The notes beneath the pieces are model-generated. The model saw only the letters and a list, made by a program, of their open reading frames with translations. It had not been told where the DNA came from and did no database searches. Positions 1 to 5,199 of a stretch of DNA of 7,936 nucleotides are shown piece after piece. Origin of the DNA: Planctomycetaceae bacterium (GTDB taxonomy: Bacteria; Planctomycetota; Planctomycetia; Planctomycetales; Planctomycetaceae); the NCBI GenBank assembly GCA_947479075.1, contig CANJZR010000164.1, positions 1 through 7,936 of the forward strand, read 5' to 3'. Each line of letters begins with the position of its first letter. Positions within the stretch are counted from its first letter, which is position 1. A program made the translations under genes and the position numbers.

Positions 1-381
1 GAAGCCACCACAGCTGCCTGGCCAGGGTTGCTGAAGAAAACGGAGATTCACGGCTCGCAAGGATCAGCCATTATCGAACAGGACGATGTCCTGATGTGGC
101 AGTTCGAGACTGAAGAGGCGGGCGATGCCGCACTCCGCGAGTCATTGGCCAAGAAGTCGGGCAACACCGGCGGGGCCAGCGACCCGAAGGCGATCTCCTT
201 CGTCGGCCACCAGAGACAGTTCGAGGACTTCATCGCGGCAGTGAACGCGGGGCAGCGCCCGGCCATCGACGGATATGAGGGCCGCAAAAGCGTGGAGATC
301 ATCCTCGCCATCTACCAGTCGGCCTGGACCGGTCGCAAGGTAACGCTGCCGCTGGTGAATGATCCGCAACGGCCAGCTTAG
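1..381 (+). CDS. Gfo/Idh/MocA family oxidoreductase, C-terminal part (5' end outside window)
   Basis: The frame is open from base 1 to a TAG stop and gives the last 126 residues of a protein whose start lies left of the window. Seen: a strand motif IHGSQGSA followed by acidic residues and LMWQFE, then the C-terminal signature GHQRQFEDF, an Ala-Gly-x-x-Pro-x-x-Asp-Gly stretch, EGRKSVEIILAIYQSA and a closing GRKVTLPL. This is the usual end of planctomycete Gfo/Idh/MocA proteins: the tail of the alpha/beta substrate domain and the last helix that packs on the Rossmann domain. Family knowledge: these are NAD(P)-dependent dehydrogenases acting on sugars, inositols or related compounds. The NAD-binding domain is not in view, so substrate and any export signal cannot be judged. 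The amidohydrolase 209 bases downstream on the same strand suggests a carbohydrate-catabolism neighbourhood (inference). A TTG at 28 lies inside the domain and is not a real start. Confidence 0.9.
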   Translation, partial: EATTAAWPGLLKKTEIHGSQGSAIIEQDDVLMWQFETEEAGDAALRESLAKKSGNTGGASDPKAISFVGHQRQFEDFIAAVNAGQRPAIDGYEGRKSVEIILAIYQSAWTGRKVTLPLVNDPQRPA

Positions 382-415
382 AGTGGTCTCAGGTTTTGTC
401 CGTACACCCCAAGGA

Positions 416-437
416 GAACAGACAGGAATGCCTGTTC
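416..437 (-). repeat. 22-base hairpin element, degenerate minus-strand copy
   Basis: Read on the minus strand, this stretch matches the element at 457-478 at 18 of 22 positions. It can fold in two ways: GAACAG (416-421) with CTGTTC (432-437) around a 10-base loop, or ACAGG (422-426) with CCTGT (431-435) around AATG. It lies inverted to, and 19 bases from, the better-preserved copy, so the two form a head-to-head pair in the gap between the oxidoreductase and the amidohydrolase. Confidence 0.6.
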
Positions 438-454
438 CACTGAAAACCGGAATT

Positions 455-478
455 AGGACAGACATTCTTGTCTGTCCT
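455..478 (+). repeat. 22-base hairpin element (perfect 10-bp stem), copy 2
   Basis: AGGACAGACA (455-464) and its exact reverse complement TGTCTGTCCT (469-478) flank a TTCT tetraloop. Bases 456-478 recur exactly at 6932-6954, about 6.4 kb away, in another intergenic gap, so this is a dispersed repeat and not just a local palindrome. The stem is followed by CTCTTTG, too poor in T to be a convincing intrinsic terminator, although it lies 74 bases after the upstream stop codon. A role in mRNA 3' ends or as a REP-like mobile hairpin is possible; neither is shown. Confidence 0.8.
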
Positions 479-590
479 CTTTGAACGCAAATGGTGAGTC
501 CACTCATGTAAGTAATTTTCCGGCCCAATTCGCACCCGATCTCGATCTGTGACAACTCCTGTTTGACCTAAGAATTCAAGGACTGCTGCC

Positions 591-1592
591 ATGACTCAAT
601 CACGTCGCGAGTTTCTGCGTCAATCCGTGCTCGCCACCGGAGCTGCAGTCGTGGGGGGAGCGGTCACACTTTCGCCAACAGCCGGTCAAGCAGCCGAGGC
701 CCAGCTCCTGCGGATCGACACGCACCAGCACTTGTGGGATCTCTCCAAACAGAAGATGGCGTGGCTGACCGGGGCACCGGCAATCCTCAAGCACAACTAC
801 CGCAGCGAGGAATATGCAGCTGCGACGGCGGGCCGCTTGATGCGAACGGTCTATATGGAGATCGACATCGAGGAACCCCAGCTCGATGCCGAGGCGGAAC
901 TCGTGATCGGCCTGTGCCAGAACCCCAAGCACCCGATGGTCGCAGCTGTGATCGGCGGGCGTCCCGCGTCGAAGGATTTTGAGGGTTACATCAAGAAACA
1001 CGCCGCATCGGGCCATGTGAAGGGCGTGCGTCAGGTGCTGCACGGCGATCCGACTCCGAAGGGGTACTGTCTGCAGCCGGAGTTCGTGAAAGGAATCCAG
1101 CTGCTCGGCAAGATGGACCTGAACTTCGACCTCTGCATGCGGCCCGAAGACCTGCCCGATGCATTGCAGCTGACCGAGAAATGCCCCGACACGCGGTTCG
1201 TGCTTGACCATTGCGGCAACGCCGATGTCACCGCTTTTGTTCCAGGGGAAGCCAAACCCGCCCACGACCCCGAGGCCTGGAAACGCGACATCGAGGCCCT
1301 CGCCAAGCGGCCGAACGTCTTCTGTAAGATCTCGGGCATCATCGCGACCGCCAAACCAGGTTGGACAGCGGCGACACTGGCTCCCGTGGTGAATCATTGC
1401 CTCGACTCTTTTGGTCCCGACCGCGTGGTGTTCGGCGGCGACTGGCCAGTCTGCCTGCTCGGTGCTCCTCTGAGCGACTGGATTTCGGCTCTGACCAAGA
1501 TCATCGAGACCCGCCCAGCTGCTGATCGGGAAAAACTCTGGTCCGGGAACGCCAAGCTGGTCTACCGATTGCCTGAAAATCTCAAGCTCTAA
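591..1592 (+). CDS. Tat-exported amidohydrolase, L-fuconolactonase-like (amidohydrolase_2 family)
   Basis: A 333-residue protein. It opens with a twin-arginine signal: SRREFLRQS at residues 4-12, a hydrophobic Ala/Gly/Val stretch to about 27, and Ala-rich cleavage candidates near residues 34-37, so it is probably periplasmic. The mature part is a TIM-barrel metal hydrolase of the amidohydrolase_2/COG3618 type. Seen: metal-site motif D43-T-H-Q-H47 followed by LWD, RQVLHGDP (148-154), strand-end LDHCGNAD (205-212), NVFCKISGI (242-250), and GGDWP (282-286) carrying the likely catalytic Asp284. It ends with the family-typical NAKLVYRL. Relatives hydrolyse L-fucono-1,5-lactone, other aldonolactones or 2-pyrone-4,6-dicarboxylate; the lactonase reading suits the neighbouring dehydrogenase, but the substrate is inferred. 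The ATG is preceded by AAGGA at 578-582, 8 bases upstream, and puts the Tat motif right at the N-terminus. Confidence 0.92.
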   Translation: MTQSRREFLRQSVLATGAAVVGGAVTLSPTAGQAAEAQLLRIDTHQHLWDLSKQKMAWLTGAPAILKHNYRSEEYAAATAGRLMRTVYMEIDIEEPQLDAEAELVIGLCQNPKHPMVAAVIGGRPASKDFEGYIKKHAASGHVKGVRQVLHGDPTPKGYCLQPEFVKGIQLLGKMDLNFDLCMRPEDLPDALQLTEKCPDTRFVLDHCGNADVTAFVPGEAKPAHDPEAWKRDIEALAKRPNVFCKISGIIATAKPGWTAATLAPVVNHCLDSFGPDRVVFGGDWPVCLLGAPLSDWISALTKIIETRPAADREKLWSGNAKLVYRLPENLKL

Positions 1593-1761
1593 ATGGCCCG
1601 CTAACCGGCTCGTGCCGACCAGTCGAGTGATTCAGACGGCTCATGGTCGTGAACCGGTCGGGTCATGAGGAAAAATGCTGGGAAATTATGCGGATTGGAG
1701 CGGTTAACTCCGCCTTCATCAGCGTTGGTCTATGGGTGTTCGCGGATCGCCAGCCCCCGCG

Positions 1762-1790
1762 TTGATCGGTTGTGAAGACTTCGTTATGTT
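1762..1790 (+). promoter_or_regulatory. candidate sigma-70-type promoter of the enoyl-ACP reductase gene
   Basis: TTGATC (1762-1767) and TATGTT (1785-1790) are separated by 17 bases; each matches 4 of 6 consensus positions. Transcription from here would give a leader of roughly 43 bases before the ATG at 1840. The rest of the 247-base gap (1593-1839) shows no gene and no clear terminator. Assigned by eye only. Confidence 0.35.
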
Positions 1791-1839
1791 CTCTCCTTCA
1801 CCGTGAACCACGGATTTCGCACATTGAGAGGGAACAGCC

Positions 1840-2667
1840 ATGGGTCTTTTCGACGGCAAAAAGGGCGTCATTTTCGGCATCGCCAATGACCACTCGATCG
1901 CTTGGGCCATCACACAGCAACTCGCCAAAGAGGGTGCTGTCATGGGCTTTACGCACATGCCCGACAAGGACCCTGCCCGTCCCAAGAACGAAAACAAAGT
2001 CCGTAAGCTGGTCGATCCAATCGGTGCCAAATTCGTCATCCCGTGTGACGTTCAGAGTGATGCCGATCTGGACCGCACATTCGCCACCATCAAGAGCGAA
2101 CTGGGGCAGATCGACTTCATGCTCCATGCGATCGCCTTTGCGCCTCCCGCGGACCTGACCGGGCCGGTTTACAACGTCAGCCGCGACGGCTTTAAGCTGG
2201 CCATGGACATCAGTGCTTACAGTCTGATCGCCATGACCGGTCGGGCCAAGCCGATCATGAACGCGGGTGGCAGCATCCTGACGCTGACCTACCTCGGCGG
2301 CGAGATCGTCATCCCCGGTTACAACCTGATGGGACTGTGCAAGGCAGCTCTCGAAAGTGCGGTCACTTACCTGGCCAGCGAAACCGGTCCTTCGGGAATC
2401 CGTGTGAACGCTCTGTCAGCGGGCCCCGTGCGAACGATCAGCGCCAGCGGCGTGGGTGACTTCAAGAAGATGTTGACCCTGTATGAGACCTTCTCTCCTC
2501 TGCGTCGCAATATCAGCGAAGAGGAAGTCGGCAAGACCGGTATGTTCCTGCTCAGCGATCTGTCGAGCGGCGTCACGGGCGAAACCCTGCACGTCGACTG
2601 CGGATACCACGTCATGGGTGGACCTCCGCTCGACGCCATCAAGGCGCAAGCAGCGTCGGAAGGTTAG
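1840..2667 (+). CDS. fabI: enoyl-[acyl-carrier-protein] reductase (NADH), FabI
   Basis: A 275-residue cytosolic short-chain dehydrogenase. It catalyses the last step of each fatty-acid elongation cycle, NAD(P)H-dependent reduction of trans-2-enoyl-ACP. Seen: the FabI-type nucleotide loop G13-IAND-HSIAWAI, C69-D70-V71 at the adenine-binding position, HAIAFAP (96-102), and the FabI active site with Y151, Y161 and K168. Their spacing is identical to E. coli Y146/Y156/K163, the Tyr-x6-Lys signature that separates FabI from ordinary SDRs. RVNALSAGPVRT (188-199) and the C-terminal GETLHVDCGYHVMG follow the family. Length is slightly above E. coli FabI (262) because of a short tail after GGPP. Start choice: ATG at 1840 follows GAGAGG (1826-1831) and begins MGLFDGKKG, the canonical N-terminus. 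It appears to be a single-gene unit with its own promoter. Confidence 0.97.
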   Translation: MGLFDGKKGVIFGIANDHSIAWAITQQLAKEGAVMGFTHMPDKDPARPKNENKVRKLVDPIGAKFVIPCDVQSDADLDRTFATIKSELGQIDFMLHAIAFAPPADLTGPVYNVSRDGFKLAMDISAYSLIAMTGRAKPIMNAGGSILTLTYLGGEIVIPGYNLMGLCKAALESAVTYLASETGPSGIRVNALSAGPVRTISASGVGDFKKMLTLYETFSPLRRNISEEEVGKTGMFLLSDLSSGVTGETLHVDCGYHVMGGPPLDAIKAQAASEG

Positions 2668-2672
2668 AGAAG

Positions 2673-2750
2673 TGGCTGATGGCGATTGGCGGATGGCTTA
2701 TGGCCAGAGTTCAATCGTTTCTCACGGTCTGGCTATGAGCTATTAGCCAT
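2673..2750. repeat. 7-base-period repeat tract with imperfect inverted-repeat arms
   Basis: Five consecutive 7-base units begin with TGGC at 2673, 2680, 2687, 2694 and 2701 (TGGCTGA, TGGCGAT, TGGCGGA, TGGCTTA, TGGCCAG). After a 22-base non-repeated centre, three more 7-base units follow at 2730-2750 (TGGCTAT, GAGCTAT, TAGCCAT). The two halves are partly inverted: ATGGCT (2693-2698) pairs with AGCCAT (2745-2750), and GCCAGA (2703-2708) pairs with TCTGGC (2728-2733). The transcript could therefore form an interrupted hairpin between fabI and the NUDIX gene. It begins only 5 bases after the fabI stop codon. It resembles heptameric short tandem repeats known from cyanobacteria; the function is unknown. 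Confidence 0.75.
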
Positions 2751-2776
2751 ACGCTTCTTTGTCCTTTTCGCTTCTT

Positions 2777-2781
2777 GAGGA
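2777..2781 (+). promoter_or_regulatory. ribosome binding site fixing the NUDIX gene start
   Basis: GAGGA lies 7 bases before the ATG at 2789. The reading frame stays open further upstream to a TTG at 2759, but that has no comparable site and would add ten residues unrelated to the NUDIX fold. Confidence 0.65.
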
Positions 2782-2788
2782 TTTCCCC

Positions 2789-3214
2789 ATGCCTCCCAAG
2801 CTGGTGCGTGTCGGGATCGCAGTGGTCGAGCACGCCGATCGGTATCTGGTCGGCGTTCGCGGCCCCACGGGTCCACTCGCAGGCTACGATGAGTTTCCCG
2901 GGGGAAAGTGCATCGCTCACGAGACGCCTTCTGCGTGTGCTGTCCGCGAATGTAAGGAAGAGACGAATCTTTCCATCATCGTCACCCAGCCACTCTACCA
3001 CCGGCGGTTCGAGTACTCGCACGCCACGGTCGACCTCAGCTTCTATCTCAGCGTTCCGGAGTTCCCGGAGGCGGATCTGACGCCAACGCCTCCTTTCCGC
3101 TGGGTCGACCTGCGCGAGTTGTGCGGACTGCGATTCCCGGATGCGAATCAGGAAGTCGTCTCGTTGCTCTGGGATCGAGCCCAGCGGCGAGAAGAAGAGC
3201 AGCGCTGGGCGTAA
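2789..3214 (+). CDS. NUDIX hydrolase, MutT-like
   Basis: A 141-residue cytosolic protein, the usual size for a single NUDIX domain. Seen: the first strand LVRVGIAVVEHADRYLVGVR, EFPGGK (35-40), and a NUDIX box at residues 39-61 fitting G-x5-E-x7-R-E-x-x-E-E-x-N-L, with metal-binding E54, E57 and E58 intact. The box Gly just before the last hydrophobic residue is Asn60. The C-terminus has the MutT-type FRWVDLREL followed by a Phe-Pro-x-Ala-Asn motif (116-120). Such proteins hydrolyse nucleoside diphosphates linked to another group. The closest reading is an (oxidised) dNTP pyrophosphohydrolase that cleans the nucleotide pool, but substrate cannot be read from the box alone. It sits 121 bases after fabI on the same strand across a repeat tract, so co-transcription is possible but unproven. 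The tail ends in a charged Arg/Glu run. Confidence 0.93.
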   Translation: MPPKLVRVGIAVVEHADRYLVGVRGPTGPLAGYDEFPGGKCIAHETPSACAVRECKEETNLSIIVTQPLYHRRFEYSHATVDLSFYLSVPEFPEADLTPTPPFRWVDLRELCGLRFPDANQEVVSLLWDRAQRREEEQRWA

Positions 3215-3235
3215 ACTCTTCCACTAGCTGGTCCC

Positions 3236-3258
3236 AAGTGTCGAGCAAATCGACATTT
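3236..3258 (+). terminator. hairpin after the NUDIX gene, possible weak terminator
   Basis: AAGTGTCGA (3236-3244) pairs with TCGACATTT (3250-3258) around a GCAAA loop: nine pairs with one G-T wobble, 21 bases after the stop codon. The stem is AT-rich and the only T run is inside its right arm, so termination strength is doubtful. Confidence 0.4.
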
Positions 3259-3316
3259 CATCGCTGAATAAAAAACCTGCTATCGGCCGGTGTTTTTCGC
3301 TTTTTTGGCTCGCGAA

Positions 3317-3344
3317 TTGACGGAGGCCACTCGTCGCCTAAACT
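3317..3344 (+). promoter_or_regulatory. candidate promoter of the diadenylate cyclase gene
   Basis: TTGACG (3317-3322, 5 of 6 consensus positions) is followed after 16 bases by TAAACT (3339-3344, 4 of 6). It would give a leader of about 54 bases before the ATG at 3405. An AT-rich block with T runs just upstream (3291-3306) could help as an UP-like element. By eye only. Confidence 0.35.
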
Positions 3345-3404
3345 TCGACGACGGTAGGACTTTGCTCAACACAGTCGGCTCTCGTTTCAATTGGCTTCAG
3401 GTTT

Positions 3405-4331
3405 ATGGCGCGGCAATCACTCCCCCCGACATTAGTTGGTCTGCTGACAGCTGCTGCTTCTCTCGTGGGGGGGGCTCGAGCCACTGCAATTTTACTACTG
3501 GCTGACGTGCCGTATGACCTGCACGCGGTGAAATCGATCGTCGGGAAAACGCCGTTAATCGTCGCTTCGCATAAGCCCGACGTGCAGCAGGCCTGCCTGG
3601 AGGACAAAGTCACGCTGGTTCCGCTGATCCATGAGCCCCACACGCGGCAGGTCCAGGTCAGCCAGGCCCTGCTCGAAGCCATTGCCGACAACCTCGTCTC
3701 CACGGGAGACAAGGTCGTCGTCGTCTACACGGCATTTGACCGGGAGCATATCGACACCATCAGCGTCATCAGCCTCTCCGAGCGTCTGGCACGACTGACC
3801 ACACGAGACCTGCAGCGGCTGGAAACTCACGTCCCGCTCGAAACGCTCCGCCGGGTCGTTGACCTGGCTGTGGAAATCGGCCGCGAAGGTCGCGAGAGCC
3901 ACAAAGTCGGAACCCTCTTTGTCGTGGGCCAGCACCGTAAGGTGATCGAGATGTCTCACGAAGGTGTTCACGATCCGTTCCGCGGATATGCGGCCAAGGA
4001 ACGCATGATTACCAACGCTCGTGTTCGCGAAAGCATCAAAGAACTCGCCCAGATCGACGGAGCCTTTGTGATTTCCGCGGAGGGTGTCGTCGTTGCCGCC
4101 GGACGCATTCTGGATGCAGCTGCGGAAGACCTGACCTTGTCAAAGGGGCTCGGTGCCCGGCACTGGGCAGCCGCGGGGATTTCCAAGGCCACCAAGGCAA
4201 TCGCCGTCGCGGTCTCCGAATCGACGGGAACCGTGCGAATCTTCCAGGACGGAATCGTCGTCCTGCGCATTGAGCCGATGGATCAGGCCATGAAGTGGCA
4301 CGAAGTCGCCACGGAACCGCCCGACGAATAA
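3405..4331 (+). CDS. diadenylate cyclase, DacZ-like (pyruvate-kinase-C-like domain + DAC/DisA_N domain)
   Basis: A 308-residue soluble protein with no signal peptide or membrane segment. Residues about 25-125 look like a pyruvate-kinase C-terminal-type fold: ATAILLLAD (26-34), TPLIVASHKP (49-58), VTLVPLI (69-75), STGDKVVVVYTAFD (99-112). A helical linker with LSERLARL follows. Residues about 165-290 are the DAC domain: GTLFVVGQHR (169-178), DPFRGY (190-195), the substrate motif D218-G-A, AAGRILDA (231-238), G250-A-R-H-W254 at the RHR position, and VSESTGTVRIF (270-280). Family knowledge: DAC domains condense two ATP into c-di-AMP, and a PK-C-like plus DAC order is typical of archaeal DacZ rather than bacterial DisA, CdaA or CdaS. 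Trp replaces the second Arg of RHR, so activity is inferred. The frame closes with a stop at 3339, making ATG 3405 the only standard start before the domain; no strong ribosome binding site precedes it. Confidence 0.88.
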   Translation: MARQSLPPTLVGLLTAAASLVGGARATAILLLADVPYDLHAVKSIVGKTPLIVASHKPDVQQACLEDKVTLVPLIHEPHTRQVQVSQALLEAIADNLVSTGDKVVVVYTAFDREHIDTISVISLSERLARLTTRDLQRLETHVPLETLRRVVDLAVEIGREGRESHKVGTLFVVGQHRKVIEMSHEGVHDPFRGYAAKERMITNARVRESIKELAQIDGAFVISAEGVVVAAGRILDAAAEDLTLSKGLGARHWAAAGISKATKAIAVAVSESTGTVRIFQDGIVVLRIEPMDQAMKWHEVATEPPDE

Positions 4332-4540
4332 GCGGGCAGGGCACGCAATCGTTAGAGTCAGCGCGACGTGACTTTTGCACGCGGTTTCCGCCCTCGCCGG
4401 CACATCAACGACTTGCTTTCAGCTTCGACGGCAGTTTCAGCCGATCAAATTCTGCATGGAAGTTCTGTACCGATTGCCGTTCGGCGATCGTGATCCGAAG
4501 GAGTGGAATACTCAGCAACTATCGCGCTATGCGGTCGTTT

Positions 4541-4545
4541 GGGAG
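4541..4545 (+). promoter_or_regulatory. ribosome binding site fixing the lipoprotein start
   Basis: GGGAG lies 6 bases before the ATG at 4552. The frame is open upstream to in-frame TTG 4375 and ATG 4456, but only the 4552 start places the signal peptide and lipobox at the N-terminus. Confidence 0.6.
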
Positions 4546-4551
4546 TGTTCG

Positions 4552-4929
4552 ATGCTGACTCGCTCGTTCCGTCCGGCAGTCTGTTCAATCTGCCTGCTCG
4601 CTGGACTCTTCTTCATTTCCGGATGTTCTGCCAGACAATACGCGAATCGAGCATCGCGTTACACCGGGCGAATCCTGCACAATGTCTCGCCTGAGCCTGA
4701 GTACAGCCCTCCGGTTGAGCCTGATCCGGTTCCGATGACCCCTCCTTCACCGGGCAATGAGGAACCGCTTCCGCCAACCAAAAACACGTCTGAGCTGCCC
4801 GAGGCACCACCTCGGGACGACTTTGAATCGGCGGAACGCCCGGGTCGTCACAGCGCCAGCTTCGGCCCCTATACCGGTCGAGTGACCCGCGCCTCGACCA
4901 CCAAAAGCAAGTCGGGCATCGACCTCTGA
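4552..4929 (+). CDS. small proline-rich lipoprotein, function unknown
   Basis: A 125-residue predicted lipoprotein that I do not recognise as a named family. Seen: a type II signal peptide with basic residues (R4, R7), a hydrophobic run from V10 to I22 and the lipobox I22-S-G-C25, so the mature protein would be about 101 residues, lipid-anchored at Cys25. Ser at +2 with no Asp favours the outer membrane by the E. coli rule, which may not hold here. The mature chain is probably disordered: residues 47-87 are rich in Pro and Glu (SPPVEPDPVP, EPLPPTK, ELPEAPP). The short motif YTGR occurs at 37-40 and again at 107-110, flanking the Pro-rich section. It follows the diadenylate cyclase by 220 bases with no gene or clear promoter between, and ends at a strong terminator, so it could be the distal gene of that transcript or a unit of its own. 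Confidence 0.75.
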   Translation: MLTRSFRPAVCSICLLAGLFFISGCSARQYANRASRYTGRILHNVSPEPEYSPPVEPDPVPMTPPSPGNEEPLPPTKNTSELPEAPPRDDFESAERPGRHSASFGPYTGRVTRASTTKSKSGIDL

Positions 4930-5065
4930 TCTGGTGGCCGCTGGGAGTTGCCCCGCATGAACTTCTCCTCCCCTCGAGAATTCGCCGGTTCCCCCAGACT
5001 CAGACGCACGCAGCCGCAGATTGCGTTCTGATGGAATTGCCGAACACCAGCGGCCTGCCACCCAT

Positions 5066-5114
5066 CGAAGCACCCGCATTCACCGCAATGCGAGGTGCTT
5101 CGTTGCTTTAGTTT
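5066..5114 (+). terminator. strong Rho-independent terminator
   Basis: CGAAGCACC (5066-5074) and CGCATT (5075-5080) pair with AATGCG (5087-5092) and GGTGCTTCG (5094-5102). This makes a 15-bp stem with one bulged A (5093) and a CACCGC loop, followed by the T-rich TTGCTTTAGTTT. It lies 136 bases after the lipoprotein stop codon and about 85 bases before the ABC-F start, separating the two units. The rest of 4930-5065 shows no supported feature. Confidence 0.8.
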
Positions 5115-5157
5115 CCCTCGCCCGACAGGTATCCTGCCGCCCTCAAACGTGTCTCGT

Positions 5158-5176
5158 CCCGGCAGGCCTCGCCGGG
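5158..5176 (+). promoter_or_regulatory. leader hairpin upstream of the ABC-F gene
   Basis: CCCGGC (5158-5163) pairs with GCCGGG (5171-5176) around a 7-base loop, 13 bases before the ribosome binding site and 23 bases before the ATG. If it lies within the mRNA leader it could influence initiation. No terminator-like T run or obvious leader peptide accompanies it, so a regulatory role is only a suggestion. Confidence 0.35.
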
Positions 5177-5189
5177 GCTCATTGCCTTT

Positions 5190-5193
5190 GGAG
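5190..5193 (+). promoter_or_regulatory. ribosome binding site fixing the ABC-F start
   Basis: GGAG lies 6 bases before the ATG at 5200. The frame is open upstream to 5095, but that stretch overlaps the terminator hairpin and encodes an Arg/Pro-rich run absent from the family. Confidence 0.65.
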
Positions 5194-5199
5194 TTGTTC

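Noticed and set aside
389..592. Small minus-strand frame containing TDKNVCP- and RHSCL-like peptides
   Set aside because: The peptides are translations of the dispersed hairpin element; there is no conserved domain, and the frame reads straight through two repeat copies.
600..1397. A 265-codon open frame on the minus strand, opposite the amidohydrolase
   Set aside because: High-GC antisense shadow; the plus strand has the Tat signal and metal-binding motifs, and the minus-strand product resembles nothing.
2134..2136. Ala99 of FabI at the position of E. coli Gly93, a site linked to triclosan resistance
   Set aside because: From memory, Ala occurs naturally at this position in triclosan-sensitive FabI of other bacteria such as Staphylococcus aureus, so it is not evidence of resistance.
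3269..3306. A-tract, GC-rich centre and T-tracts suggesting a bidirectional terminator
   Set aside because: The A and T tracts can pair, but the GC-rich part between them does not form a continuous stem; only a mismatched fold with a large loop is possible.
5095..5199. N-terminal extension of the ABC-F protein by 35 residues
   Set aside because: It would start inside the terminator hairpin, is Arg/Pro-rich and absent from the EttA family; ATG 5200 has a well-spaced GGAG and gives the family length.
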